This document shows positions 17,408-27,295 of a stretch of 64,000 nucleotides of DNA, in pieces (position 1 is the stretch's first letter; every line of letters begins with the position of its first letter). Both the position numbers and the translations under genes were made by a program. Under the pieces are notes generated by a model that was given only the letters and a program-made list of their open reading frames with translations, made no database searches and was not told where the DNA came from. Origin of the DNA: Natrinema mahii (GTDB lineage Archaea; Halobacteriota; Halobacteria; Halobacteriales; Natrialbaceae); the NCBI GenBank assembly GCA_000690595.2, contig JHUT02000006.1, forward strand, positions 169,261 through 233,260, given 5' to 3'.

Positions 17408-18570
17408 GTCTCCTCACCTCCGGAGAGAACCGACGCAGAGAGAACGTCCTCTTCACTCGGTGGTGCCACGGTATACCAGTACGCGACTCCAAGAGCAGCT
17501 ATCCAAATAATTCCTGTAATCCCCAGAACGGGCACCGTCAACTCTTGTGGAAACCCGCGGGGCTGCGGCGAACTGAACAGTCGGGCGATAATCAAGGCGG
17601 GGACAAATACCACGATCTGAAGCGGGACGACGAGGCGGCGCTCGAATGGTGCCGAAGCGTGCGCATTGTACGCCCCGACACCTGCCAGGATCGCGGTGAA
17701 AAACGCCGACAGCCCTCGCTCGATCGGCACGACGAGCGTCAGCGATACGGACGCGAAAATCGCGACCGCGACAGTCACGCCAAGAAGCACCCGTCCGTAC
17801 CGGAGTGTGAGATAGTTCGATAGCTGGATGAAGCCAAACGATAGCGCAAGCAAGAGGACGTACAGAACCACGAGCCAATAACTCGCTAACGCGTAAATAG
17901 CGAGGAGGACCGCACCGATGATTCCGACACGAACGCCGAACCGACCACGGAGTCGTTCGGAGAGAACGAGCCCACCAGCGAACAGACCGGCCACGATCTC
18001 CCGAGGTAGTATTACGGATTCGGGGTCGAAGGACACTGCAACACCGTTGTAGGTAGCGACGTCCGCGGTCGGAGAGAAGAGAATCGGGGGTGTCGATGCA
18101 CCAAACTGCTGTGCAAATCCGGTAGAGACCAGTACCCAGCCGAGCGCAGTGAGGCCAGCGAAGAGCCCGATGCTCGTCAGGAAGTCGTTTCGACGATACT
18201 CCGGTTTGATTTGATGGTAATTATAGGCGGCTAGTCCCGGGAGAATACTGCCGAGGAACGCGATCACTCCCACTTCAAGGCCTAATTGGAGGATGAAAAA
18301 GAGCGTGACTACTGGAACTGCCGTTCCGATACCTATCGCTGCGACGAGTTCGTCGCGACCAAAAATTAACGTTCGACGCCGCAAAATCCACAGGCCGACG
18401 TAGGCAGTTGTAGCGCTCAGCAAAAAGACAGGGAGCATAACGAAGTTTTTTAGCGTGTATACCGCAAGAACGGGAATGGTAATCGACCCGCCCATACGAT
18501 ACCCGGTAAATTGGGTGATTCCCCCGACGCTCAGCAAACCAACAACAGCGACTATCGTGGCCACCCACAT
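17404..18570 (-). CDS. capC: poly-gamma-glutamate synthase membrane protein CapC/PgsC, duplicated form
   Basis: 388 residues, about ten hydrophobic segments. The first half (GGITQFTGYRMGGSITIPVLAVYTL) has the CapC pattern, and the second half (REIVAGLFAGGLVLSERLRGRFGVRVG) repeats the theme. Bacterial CapC is about 150 residues, so this looks like two CapC units fused. It forms the membrane part of the polymerase with CapB, encoded immediately downstream with a 4-nt overlap. It is likely the first gene of the pair, with its start near 18570. Confidence 0.78.
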   Translation of the reverse strand: MWVATIVAVVGLLSVGGITQFTGYRMGGSITIPVLAVYTLKNFVMLPVFLLSATTAYVGLWILRRRTLIFGRDELVAAIGIGTAVPVVTLFFILQLGLEVGVIAFLGSILPGLAAYNYHQIKPEYRRNDFLTSIGLFAGLTALGWVLVSTGFAQQFGASTPPILFSPTADVATYNGVAVSFDPESVILPREIVAGLFAGGLVLSERLRGRFGVRVGIIGAVLLAIYALASYWLVVLYVLLLALSFGFIQLSNYLTLRYGRVLLGVTVAVAIFASVSLTLVVPIERGLSAFFTAILAGVGAYNAHASAPFERRLVVPLQIVVFVPALIIARLFSSPQPRGFPQELTVPVLGITGIIWIAALGVAYWYTVAPPSEEDVLSASVLSGGEET

Positions 18571-18628
18571 TGTGACTATCTACCGACTCCTGCATCTTTA
18601 CTGTTTCAATTGAAGAGATACGATTCGC

Positions 18629-19000
18629 TCACTCGAGGGTTTGCTGTACACGCCCGGCGAGCTCGGATTTATTAAACGGCTTAGCCAGAAAATCGTCCGC
18701 GCCTGCCTCAAGCGCTCGAACGATGTCCTCCTCTCGACTTCTCGATGTTAGCATAATAACTGCTATCTCCTGGGTCTTTCCGTGTTCTCGGATGCGATCG
18801 AGAACCGAAAATCCATCGGCTTCTGGCATCATAACGTCAAGAATGACCGCTTTCGGTGGCGAATCTGAGTACGCCGCTAAATACTCCCATGCCTTCTCGC
18901 CATTTTCGACGGTCTTCACCTCGAACTCCTCACGGAGACTGAGACGGATCATCTCTCGGATGTCTTCGTCGTCGTCGGCAGCCAGAATGTCTGCGGGCAT
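18629..19000 (-). CDS. stand-alone response-regulator receiver (CheY-like)
   Basis: A 123-residue receiver domain without output domain. The acidic pocket is DDDED, the phospho-acceptor aspartate is in VILDVMMPEADG, and the conserved Thr and Lys are in MLTSRSREE and LAKPFNKSEL. ATG 19000 gives the canonical start MPADILAADDDED; an upstream GTG would add seven residues. It is divergent from the large kinase gene, which makes that kinase the obvious phospho-donor candidate. Confidence 0.88.
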   Translation of the reverse strand: MPADILAADDDEDIREMIRLSLREEFEVKTVENGEKAWEYLAAYSDSPPKAVILDVMMPEADGFSVLDRIREHGKTQEIAVIMLTSRSREEDIVRALEAGADDFLAKPFNKSELAGRVQQTLE

Positions 19001-19143
19001 ACTGGAGAGATATCCTTCCACTTTCTTAATCCTCAGCCTTCCGAGTGTGGGCGGTCGATAGCTCCTCGAAGTGTCGAAGACAGGTCGATCGATCGATTTA
19101 GCGGGAAATATTTAACCCATTCGGCGCCCGACATTCAGCAACC

Positions 19144-22100
19144 GTGCTCGGTCTTACCGACGAACTGGACGATACGATCCGAGTCCTCTATGTGAACTCC
19201 GATTCCTCGTTCGCCGAGTTGGTCCAAACCAAACTGCAACAGACGAGTATCGAGATCGACTGTATACCGGTGGGCGGTGTCGATGAGACGCTTCAACAGC
19301 TTGCGACGGAACGGATCGACTGTATCGTAACGGCGTATTCGCTCGAAGACGCGGACGGTATCGAACTTACGAAATCAGTTCGACAGCAGAACGACGATAT
19401 TCCGATAATCCTATTTACCGGACAAGGGAGTGAGGACATCGCGAGTGATGCGACTCGTGCCAACGTATCGGATTATATTCCTGTCCGCTCGGATCGTGAC
19501 AACTTCACGCTGCTTGCGGCTCGAATTCGAACGCTCACACACGCCGCACGGAAACGATCGGCGGCTGAGCGGACGAAACGACGCTTCCGACGAACGCTCG
19601 AACGAGCTACTGACGCGGTTTACGCTGTCGATAGCGACTGGCGTATCGAGTACATGAACGAGAAGATGGCAGAGCGAGTCGACTGTGATCAGGACACCGT
19701 CGTCGGAAAGACTCTCTGGGAGGAGTTTCCCTCAATCGTCGGAACGGACCTCGAGGACAGATATCGAACTGCAATGGAGACCGGCGACCCCGTATCGTTC
19801 GAACAGCGTCTGGGTGACCCGTTCGACTACTGGGTCGAAGTACGAGCCTTTCCCGACGATGACGGTCTGACCGTCTTTTCGCGCGAGATTACTGCTGAGC
19901 GAGAGCGGGAACTGGAGCGACAGCGGAGTGACGCGATCCTAGAGAACATCCACGACGTCGTGATCGTTCTCGATGAGACGGGGAATGTCGCGTTTGCGAA
20001 TACGGCTGCGAATCGGTTGATTGCGGGGAACCAGTCGGCTCAGCTCACAGGACAACAGCTTGAAGCGGCCGTCGGTGACCGCATTAGCGAGTCCGAGGCA
20101 GAGCAGTTCTCCCGGGCAGTCGAATCGACGCTCGGCGAGCTAGAGGAAGATGGTGGCCCCACCGGGTTGGACGAGACGGATCTCCAACTCGACATCACGG
20201 TTGGGAGCAGTGAACGAACGTTTGATATCCACGTAACGCCGTTCCGGAGTGGAAAACGCAATCAAGTACTCGTCGTCGCTCGAGACAGCACCGAACAAAC
20301 CGAGGTCACGCGCCAGTTGGAACGGGAGCGGGACGCACTCCGAAAACTCCAGTCCGTCATGGCAGAAAGCGGTGTCTCGACCGAGTCACGGCTCCGGAAA
20401 CTACTGGAAGTCGGCTGTCAGACCCTCGAACTCGAAATCGGGATCGTCTCACGGATTCGGGACAACGACTACACGGTCAAGGCAGTTCACGCCCCGGATG
20501 CCGAGATCGAGGTCGGTGATCAGTTCGATCTCGAATCGACGTACTGTGAGGAAGTCGTCGGCAACGAGGCAGTCTGCGCGTTCGAAGATGCGATTGCCGA
20601 AGGGAAAACGACACACCCTGCGTATCGCGAGTTCGAGTTGGAGTCGTACATCGGTGTCCCGCTCGTGGTCGGTGGCGACCGCTATGGGACAGTGAACTTC
20701 TCGAGTCCGACGACACGGGTCGCCCCGTTCGGAGCGCTCGAACGAACGTTCGTCGAACTGTTATCGCAACTCGTGAGTGCCGAACTCGAGCGCAGTCGGG
20801 ACCGTGCTGAACTCGAGCGTCAGGAGTATCTGTTCGAGCGCGTGCAGGATATCGCGGACATCGGTGTCTGGGAGTACTCCCCATCGACGGGTGAACTCAC
20901 CTGGTCCGACGGGGTCCGTCGGATTCACGGTGTCGACGAGGACTACGAGCCGTCGCTGGGCGACGCAATCGAATTCTATCATCCTGACGACAGAGCGATG
21001 ATTACCACAGCAGTCGACGAGGCAATCGAAGACGGACGACCCTACGACCTCGACCTCCGAATCGTTCGACCCGACGGAGAGGTACGTGACGTTCGGGCGT
21101 GGGGCGAACACGTCGATAACCCACAGCGCGGTGAGACAGCGCTTCGCGGCGTGTTTCAGGACATAACCGAGAGAGAAGCGGAACGACGTACGCATCGGGA
21201 ACTCGCGGAGGAATACGAGGCACTGCTCGAAACGTCCGGCGACGCAATATTCCTGCTCGATGTCGATACTGCTGGCGCGGATCCAGCTTTCGAGTTCGCC
21301 CGGCTCAGTCCCGGATACGAGACACAGACCGGGCTCACAACAGAGGACGTTCGCGGGAAGACACCGCAAGACGTGTTTGGCGACGAACAGGGGACTGAAC
21401 TCGAAGCCAATTACACTCGCTGCGTCGATCAGCGTGAACCGATTTCGTACCGTGAAGAGCTCGATATCGGGGACGATGCTCGGTTCTGGGAGACGACCCT
21501 CGCACCAGTCATCGTCGACGGCGAAACCGTTCGAGTCGTGGGAATCGCTCGAAACGTCACCGAACAAGTCGAGCGAGAGCGCGAACTCGAAGCAACGAAC
21601 CAGCGACTGGAATCACTGATCGAGGCCACGCCACTCACGGTGATGGAAATCGGCACTGACGGGACCGTCATCCGCTGGAACGATGAGGCTGAACATATGT
21701 TCGGCTGGTCGCGGGAAGAGGTGCTCGGTGCGTTCAACCCGATCGTTCCGGACGAGCGGAAGGCCGAATTTGCATCACACAAGCAACGTGCCCTGAGCGG
21801 CGAGCGGATCCGCGCGAAGGAGATACGACGGGAAACGAAAGACGGAGACGAACTGGATCTGCTCTTGTCGGTCGCTCCGATTACAGGTCCCGACGGGGAA
21901 ACCACGAGCATCCTTGCCGTCTTGGAGGACATTACCGAACAGAAACAGTTGGAAAGCCGTCTCCGCTCGCTTCAGGAGACTGCACAGGAACTTAGCGCCG
22001 CGACATCAAACGAAGAGATCGGAACGATCGCCGTTGCTGCGGCGGTCGAGATACTTGACTTTGACATCACCGGGATTTGGGAATACGACGATCGAGAGGA

Positions 22101-23049
22101 CGCACTCCTCCCGATTACGGAAACTCCCGCAGCACGAGAACTGTTTGGTGATTCCCCCCGGTTCACACCCGGTGACGGCCTCGCTTGGGATGCCTTTGAG
22201 TCGGGAGAAACCAAGGTGTATGACGATGTCCAGACCGAGGCGCAACCCCACAACCCGGACACGGAGATCCGAAGTGAGATTCTCGTCCCGCTGGGCGAGT
22301 ACGGGCTCCTATCGACCGGGTCGGTTTCCACGCAGGTCTTTTCGGAGGCGGACGTTGACCTGTTTCGGATTCTCGGTGCGACCGTCGAGGCAGCACTCGC
22401 ACGAGCGAGTCGGGAAGCGGAATTACACCGACAGAACGAGCGACTCGACGAGTTCGCGAGCGTCGTAGCTCACGACCTTCGGAATCCACTCTCCGTCGCG
22501 ATGGGGTTTCTCGAAATCGCAAAGGAGACTGAGGACGCGGATCACTTCGAAAAGGTCGAGTCCGCACACGACCGTATCGAACGCCTCATCGAGGATCTCC
22601 TTACGCTGGCACGTGGAGAAGCGATGATCGAGGATGCAAAAGCGGTCGATCTCGAGCGAATCACAACGGAGGCATGGGGATACGTCGATACTGACGAAGC
22701 AACGCTTACAGTGACGGATGACGTCCCGACAGTAACCGGCGATGCAGGGCGGCTGACCCAGCTCTTTGAAAATCTCTTCCGAAACGCAGTTGAACACGGT
22801 GGTGCCGACGTCACGGTGACCGTGGGTCGACTGGCCGAGGACGAGGGGTTCTACGTTGCGGATACCGGCAGCGGAATTCCCCAGGAGAGACAAGACGACG
22901 TGTTCCAGCACGGTGTCACGTCCAGTGAGGGTGGAACCGGCTTCGGCCTCTCGATCGTGGCCGACATCGCGAAGGCACACGGCTGGACGGTCTCGGTGAC
23001 GGACGGAGCCGATGGCGGGGCACGGTTCGAGTTCAGGGGATCGACGTGA
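19144..23049 (+). CDS. multi-PAS/GAF sensor histidine kinase with degenerate receiver
   Basis: 1301 residues, apparently soluble. Order: receiver-like domain (about 1-130), PAS (about 150-260), PAS (265-395), GAF (400-560), three PAS domains (565-935), GAF (940-1080), HisKA with FASVVAHDLRNPLSVA (phospho-His about 1107), and HATPase with NLFRNAVEHG, ADTGSGIP and GTGFGLSIV. In the N-terminal receiver the acceptor aspartate position reads DCIVTAYSLEDADG and the lysine is not conserved, so it is probably not phosphorylated. GTG 19144 has the TATA element aaatatttaa 28-38 nt upstream. Partner: the divergent CheY protein. Confidence 0.88.
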   Translation: MLGLTDELDDTIRVLYVNSDSSFAELVQTKLQQTSIEIDCIPVGGVDETLQQLATERIDCIVTAYSLEDADGIELTKSVRQQNDDIPIILFTGQGSEDIASDATRANVSDYIPVRSDRDNFTLLAARIRTLTHAARKRSAAERTKRRFRRTLERATDAVYAVDSDWRIEYMNEKMAERVDCDQDTVVGKTLWEEFPSIVGTDLEDRYRTAMETGDPVSFEQRLGDPFDYWVEVRAFPDDDGLTVFSREITAERERELERQRSDAILENIHDVVIVLDETGNVAFANTAANRLIAGNQSAQLTGQQLEAAVGDRISESEAEQFSRAVESTLGELEEDGGPTGLDETDLQLDITVGSSERTFDIHVTPFRSGKRNQVLVVARDSTEQTEVTRQLERERDALRKLQSVMAESGVSTESRLRKLLEVGCQTLELEIGIVSRIRDNDYTVKAVHAPDAEIEVGDQFDLESTYCEEVVGNEAVCAFEDAIAEGKTTHPAYREFELESYIGVPLVVGGDRYGTVNFSSPTTRVAPFGALERTFVELLSQLVSAELERSRDRAELERQEYLFERVQDIADIGVWEYSPSTGELTWSDGVRRIHGVDEDYEPSLGDAIEFYHPDDRAMITTAVDEAIEDGRPYDLDLRIVRPDGEVRDVRAWGEHVDNPQRGETALRGVFQDITEREAERRTHRELAEEYEALLETSGDAIFLLDVDTAGADPAFEFARLSPGYETQTGLTTEDVRGKTPQDVFGDEQGTELEANYTRCVDQREPISYREELDIGDDARFWETTLAPVIVDGETVRVVGIARNVTEQVERERELEATNQRLESLIEATPLTVMEIGTDGTVIRWNDEAEHMFGWSREEVLGAFNPIVPDERKAEFASHKQRALSGERIRAKEIRRETKDGDELDLLLSVAPITGPDGETTSILAVLEDITEQKQLESRLRSLQETAQELSAATSNEEIGTIAVAAAVEILDFDITGIWEYDDREDALLPITETPAARELFGDSPRFTPGDGLAWDAFESGETKVYDDVQTEAQPHNPDTEIRSEILVPLGEYGLLSTGSVSTQVFSEADVDLFRILGATVEAALARASREAELHRQNERLDEFASVVAHDLRNPLSVAMGFLEIAKETEDADHFEKVESAHDRIERLIEDLLTLARGEAMIEDAKAVDLERITTEAWGYVDTDEATLTVTDDVPTVTGDAGRLTQLFENLFRNAVEHGGADVTVTVGRLAEDEGFYVADTGSGIPQERQDDVFQHGVTSSEGGTGFGLSIVADIAKAHGWTVSVTDGADGGARFEFRGST

Positions 23050-23294
23050 ACGCCCCCTCAAAACGGAATTAACAATTGAGTGATGGCTTCGGGCTACCTC
23101 CGAAATAGCTGTCTTGGGTGAGGTGGCTGTTCCGAACACCCGCCATACGAAGTTCCAGCTGCAGTCCCGGTGTCGCTTCACGAAACCCAACTCGAGTGGG
23201 TCGGTGCTACCGCTGAGGAGGTAGACACGAGTGACACACCGATGCCCGACGTGACCAAACAGTTATCCACAGCAGGCGGTAAGGTAACTCCACA

Positions 23295-24371
23295 ATGAGA
23301 GCAGCAGTTTATTACGGACAGGAAGACGTTCGTGTCGAAGAGATTGCAGAGCCAGACGGACCTGCTGCAGATGAAGTCCGTGTTGCCGTGGAAGCGTGTG
23401 GGATCTGCGGATCGGACCTTCACGAGTATACGGCAGGTCCGATTTTCGTTCCTGACGACGGAGAGCCAAACCCGGTAACGGGCGAAGAACTTCCGGTTCC
23501 GATGGGTCACGAGTTCGCGGGCGAAGTAACGGCAGTGGGCGATGAAGTGACCACCGTCTCCGTTGGCGATCGAGTGGCAGTGAATCCGATCATTTACTGC
23601 GACGAGTGCCAGCACTGTAATGCAGGGAAGTATCACCTCTGCGAGTCGGGTGGATTCATCGGCCTGTCCGGTGGTGGTGGTGGACTCTCCGAGGAAGTCG
23701 TCGTTCCCGAGGAGAAAGCAATCACGCTTCCAGACTCGGTCCCGACGGAGTACGGTGCTCTTGTCGAACCGTTCAGTGTTGGATTTCATGCAGTCCAGAC
23801 CAGTGATTTCTCCGCTGGCGATTCAGTTGCCGTCTATGGAACGGGTCCGATTGGGCTGACGGTGATTCAGGTGCTGCAGGCAGCTGGCGCGGGCACGATC
23901 TACGGTGTTGAACCGCAGGATTCGCGGCGTCACCTCGCAGCTGAAGTTGGAGCAGATGAGACGATAAACCCGATCGAGACTGACGCCACTGAATACATTA
24001 CTGAGCAGACCGATGGCGGCGTCGACGTGGCGTTCGAAGCCGCTGGGATCGAGCAGACGGTGCAGGACGCGATCGCGTCGACCGCTCCCAGCGGGAACGT
24101 TACGATCGTTAGCATCTTCGAAGATACCGTCGAACTGAATCCAAACGAGTTCGTCATGGGTGAGCGGACACTCAGTGGGACGCTCGCCTACGAAGGTGGC
24201 CCGCAGTCGGACGAGGAGTTCGGTGCGGTCATCGATATGTTCGAATCGGAGGCCCTCGATCCGGAAGCGCTGATCAGCAGTCGGATCGAACTGGAGAACG
24301 TCGTCGAAGACGGGTTCGAGGCACTTCTTGATCCGGAGCGAGAAGCAGTGAAGATTCTCGTCGAACTGTAG
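23295..24371 (+). CDS. zinc-dependent alcohol dehydrogenase (2,3-butanediol/threonine dehydrogenase-like)
   Basis: 358-residue MDR enzyme. Catalytic zinc ligands lie in ACGICGSDLHEY and MGHEFAGEV (GHE), the structural zinc cysteines in CDECQHCNAGKYHLC, and the NAD(P) motif in VAVYGTGPIGLTVIQVLQAAGAG. The SGGGGGLSEEVVVPE loop and overall pattern fit the (R,R)-butanediol dehydrogenase branch. The C-terminus EREAVKILVEL is standard. It stands alone, about 270 bp before the lipoate cluster. Confidence 0.85.
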   Translation: MRAAVYYGQEDVRVEEIAEPDGPAADEVRVAVEACGICGSDLHEYTAGPIFVPDDGEPNPVTGEELPVPMGHEFAGEVTAVGDEVTTVSVGDRVAVNPIIYCDECQHCNAGKYHLCESGGFIGLSGGGGGLSEEVVVPEEKAITLPDSVPTEYGALVEPFSVGFHAVQTSDFSAGDSVAVYGTGPIGLTVIQVLQAAGAGTIYGVEPQDSRRHLAAEVGADETINPIETDATEYITEQTDGGVDVAFEAAGIEQTVQDAIASTAPSGNVTIVSIFEDTVELNPNEFVMGERTLSGTLAYEGGPQSDEEFGAVIDMFESEALDPEALISSRIELENVVEDGFEALLDPEREAVKILVEL

Positions 24372-24642
24372 TCGGTTCCCGCTGTCGCTGTTCTATTTTA
24401 TATTTTCCAGCGGAGATCCCCATCCAACCGTGGTCGACCGTGTGGTTCGATGCGCCCGTCGGTTCGGTTGCATAGTATTGTTAGTATAGCATAACATGTC
24501 CACTACTATTTTGGCCGATTAGGTGCCCCCTTCTGGCGAATAACCGTCTTTCACCCGAATTTGACGCCACCATATGCTACCGATCTGCCAATAGTATTGT
24601 AGACCGAAGCCAATATCAGTCGCGAGGATCGAGTCTCAGTTG

Positions 24643-26472
24643 ATGACCTACGAGTTCGAACTCCCGGAACTTGGAAACGGCACCGACGAGGGGACGTTCG
24701 TTGCCTGTCACGTCGAACCGGGTGACGTCGTTACCGAAGGCGATCTCGTCGCCGAAGTCGAAACCGACAAGTCCGTCATCGAGGTGTCGGCACCGGTCGA
24801 TGGGGCCGTTACCGAAGTCGTCGCTGACCCCGGCGATACCGTCTCCGTCGGCGACGTCGTCCTGCGCTTCGATTCCGACGGGCAAGCCACAGGCGACACT
24901 GCCGCTGACGCGGACGACGATGGTCCCACCCCGGCTGTAACGCGACTCGAGACACCGGACGAGGAACCCGACGCGGACGAGTCGGATTCCGCCGGCGTGA
25001 CTCCGGCAGTCACCCGTATCGATGATGGGGCCGGATCACCCGGACCGGCAGGAGCGTCCGCGAACACCGTCGACGGCGTTCCCGCGTCGAGCGAGGTACT
25101 CGTCATCGGGGCCGGTCCCGGTGGATACGTCGCGGCCATCCGCGCCGCCCAGCTCGGGCTCGAGGTCACGCTCGTCGAGAAGGACGCCTACGGGGGCACG
25201 TGCCTCAACGACGGCTGTATCCCGTCGAAGGCGCTCATCCACGGGGCAGACGTGGCCCACGAAGCGACGAGCGCGGAACATCTGGGAATCTCCGCCGAAA
25301 TCAGCGTCGACGTCGATCGGCTGACCGACTGGAAAGACGGCGTGGTCGATCAGTTGACCGGCGGCGTCGAGAGCCTGTGTCGCGCAGCCGGCGTCACGCT
25401 CGTGGACGGCCACGCGGCGTTCGTCGACGACCACCGCGCCCGCATCTCGACCGACGACGGAGAGGCCACCCTCTCGTTCGAGTACGCGATCGTCGCCACC
25501 GGCAGCCGTCCCATCGAGATTCCAGGGTTCGAACCCGACGGTGAGCGGATCCTCGACTCGAGCGATGCACTCGAACTCTCGGACGCCCCCGACCGGCTGC
25601 TCGTCGTCGGCGCGGGCTACATCGGTATGGAGCTGTCGACGGCCTTCGCGAAGCTGGGTACGGACGTCACGGTTGTCGAGATGTTCGACGACGTCCTGCC
25701 GATGTACGACGACGAGATCTCGCGCGTCGTCCGCGAACGGGCCGTCGAGTACGGCGTCGACTTCCGATTCGGCGAGCGCGCCGCCGACTGGGAGTCGACC
25801 GAGGATGGCGTCCGCGTCACGACCGAGAACGAAGACGGCGCGACGGCGGAACTCACCGCCGACGCCGTGTTAGCCGTCGCCGGGCGCGAACCGGCGACCG
25901 ACACGGCGAACCTCGAGGCGGTCGGAATCGACCGCGACGAGAACGGGTTCGTGCCGACGGACGCACAGGGTCGAACGAGCCGCGACCACGTCTTCGCCGT
26001 CGGTGATGTCGCCGGCGAGCCGATGCTCGCACACAAGGCCAGTCACGAGGGCGAAGTCGCCGCGGCCGCAATCGCCGGTCAGCCGGCCGCCCTCGACCGC
26101 GAGGCGATGCCCGCAGCGGTGTTTACCGATCCGGAAGTCGCGACGGTCGGGTTGACCCGCCAAAGCGCCGCCGAATCGGGATACGACCCGGTCGTCGGTC
26201 GGATGCCACTACAGGCAAACGGTCGTGCGCTGACCGTCGAGGCGACCGATGGATTCGTTCGCGTGGTCGCCGACGCGGCGACAGAACGCGTCCTCGGCGC
26301 GCAGATCGTCGCCCCGAACGCCTCCGAACTGATCGGTGAGGTCGCTCTCGCACTCGAGGCCGATGCCGACCTCTCGATGCTCGCGGAGACGATCCACACG
26401 CATCCGACGCTGTCGGAGGCGATCATGGAAGCCGCCGCCGACGCTCGCGACGAAGCGGTCCACACCAACTGA
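24643..26472 (+). CDS. lpdA: dihydrolipoyl dehydrogenase with N-terminal lipoyl domain
   Basis: 609 residues. Residues 1-80 are a lipoyl/biotinyl domain with lipoylation lysine K43 in VETDKSVIEV. An acidic Pro/Ala-rich linker spans about 81-145, followed by a full flavin disulfide reductase: FAD motif VIGAGPGGYVAAIRAAQLG, redox pair GGTCLNDGCIPSK, NAD motif VVGAGYIGMELSTAFAKLG and the catalytic HTHPTLSEAIMEAA end. It reoxidises dihydrolipoamide with NAD+, or runs in reverse. Here it can act on its own tethered lipoyl arm. ATG 24643 follows an in-frame TTG. No E1/E2 genes are nearby; OsmC and lipoate ligase genes follow. Confidence 0.93.
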   Translation: MTYEFELPELGNGTDEGTFVACHVEPGDVVTEGDLVAEVETDKSVIEVSAPVDGAVTEVVADPGDTVSVGDVVLRFDSDGQATGDTAADADDDGPTPAVTRLETPDEEPDADESDSAGVTPAVTRIDDGAGSPGPAGASANTVDGVPASSEVLVIGAGPGGYVAAIRAAQLGLEVTLVEKDAYGGTCLNDGCIPSKALIHGADVAHEATSAEHLGISAEISVDVDRLTDWKDGVVDQLTGGVESLCRAAGVTLVDGHAAFVDDHRARISTDDGEATLSFEYAIVATGSRPIEIPGFEPDGERILDSSDALELSDAPDRLLVVGAGYIGMELSTAFAKLGTDVTVVEMFDDVLPMYDDEISRVVRERAVEYGVDFRFGERAADWESTEDGVRVTTENEDGATAELTADAVLAVAGREPATDTANLEAVGIDRDENGFVPTDAQGRTSRDHVFAVGDVAGEPMLAHKASHEGEVAAAAIAGQPAALDREAMPAAVFTDPEVATVGLTRQSAAESGYDPVVGRMPLQANGRALTVEATDGFVRVVADAATERVLGAQIVAPNASELIGEVALALEADADLSMLAETIHTHPTLSEAIMEAAADARDEAVHTN

Positions 26473-26591
26473 CCATCTGCTGTCGTCGGGGCAATTGGCG
26501 TCGGGTCGTTGCCGATCTGTTGTCACACCGACGTGAGTACGCCCGATCCGCAAGGCACTTTCCTGTATGGTGGATACCACACAATACAGAC

Positions 26592-26984
26592 ATGGACGAC
26601 ATCGCTCTGACGACGACCAGTGAAGACGGTTTCGACACCGAGAGCGTCATCGGCGACTTCGCGCTCGCTATCGATCCGATGGAAGAGACGGGCCCGAACC
26701 CGGTCTCGGTACTCGTCGCCGACTACGCGTCGTGTTTCCTCCCCGCCGTCCGAGTCGGTGCCCAAAAAGCCGGCTACGACGGCCTCGGTCGGATGGAAAT
26801 AAACGCATCGGCCACGCTCGACGACGAGGACGACCTCGAGGCCATCGAGTTCACGCTGAAAGTCGAGGCCGACGTCGACGATCCCGACGAGCTGGCGGCC
26901 CTCGGCGAAGAAGAATGCCACGTACACGCGGCGCTTCGTGAGGGCCTCCACGCCGACATCACCGTCGAAGACGACGCGTTCTAA
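26592..26984 (+). CDS. OsmC/Ohr-family thiol peroxidase
   Basis: 130 residues, compact OsmC domain. The peroxidatic cysteine C48 sits in SVLVADYASCFLPAVRVGAQKAG, which begins the long central helix, and the second cysteine C109 in EEECHVHAALREG. Both catalytic cysteines are therefore present. OsmC/Ohr enzymes reduce organic hydroperoxides and are known to take electrons from dihydrolipoamide. The gene lies between a lipoyl-bearing dihydrolipoyl dehydrogenase and lipoate ligase genes, which fits that electron route. Spacing is 120 bp after lpdA. Confidence 0.85.
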   Translation: MDDIALTTTSEDGFDTESVIGDFALAIDPMEETGPNPVSVLVADYASCFLPAVRVGAQKAGYDGLGRMEINASATLDDEDDLEAIEFTLKVEADVDDPDELAALGEEECHVHAALREGLHADITVEDDAF

Positions 26985-27025
26985 ACCCCCGACTCGACGG
27001 CACGATACCCAACCGGTTTCCGATT

Positions 27026-27295
27026 ATGCACGACAGCGCGACACTGAAAGTTCCAACTGGAAAGCTCCTCGAGGTGGAGGTCACCTACGACGAACGCGTG
27101 ACGGACGCCCGTGTGACCGGTGACTTCTTTCTCGAGCCACCGGAGAGTCACGCGGCACTCGAGGCCGCACTCGAGGGACACACAACAGACGTGTCTCGAA
27201 CGACGCTCGTCGAGGCGATCCAGGACGTCGATGCGACGTGTATCGGTTTCGACGCGGAGCATCTGGCAGATGCAACGCTGGAGGCGATCCGATGA
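27026..27295 (+). CDS. lplB: lipoate-protein ligase accessory subunit LplB
   Basis: 89 residues matching the stand-alone C-terminal domain of archaeal lipoate ligases (KVPTGKLLEVEVTYDERVTDARVTGDFFLEPPE). In Thermoplasma the ligase needs this separate subunit for lipoyl-adenylate formation. Its TGA overlaps the ATG of lplA (ATGA), and it lies 41 bp after osmC, consistent with one operon. Confidence 0.85.
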   Translation: MHDSATLKVPTGKLLEVEVTYDERVTDARVTGDFFLEPPESHAALEAALEGHTTDVSRTTLVEAIQDVDATCIGFDAEHLADATLEAIR

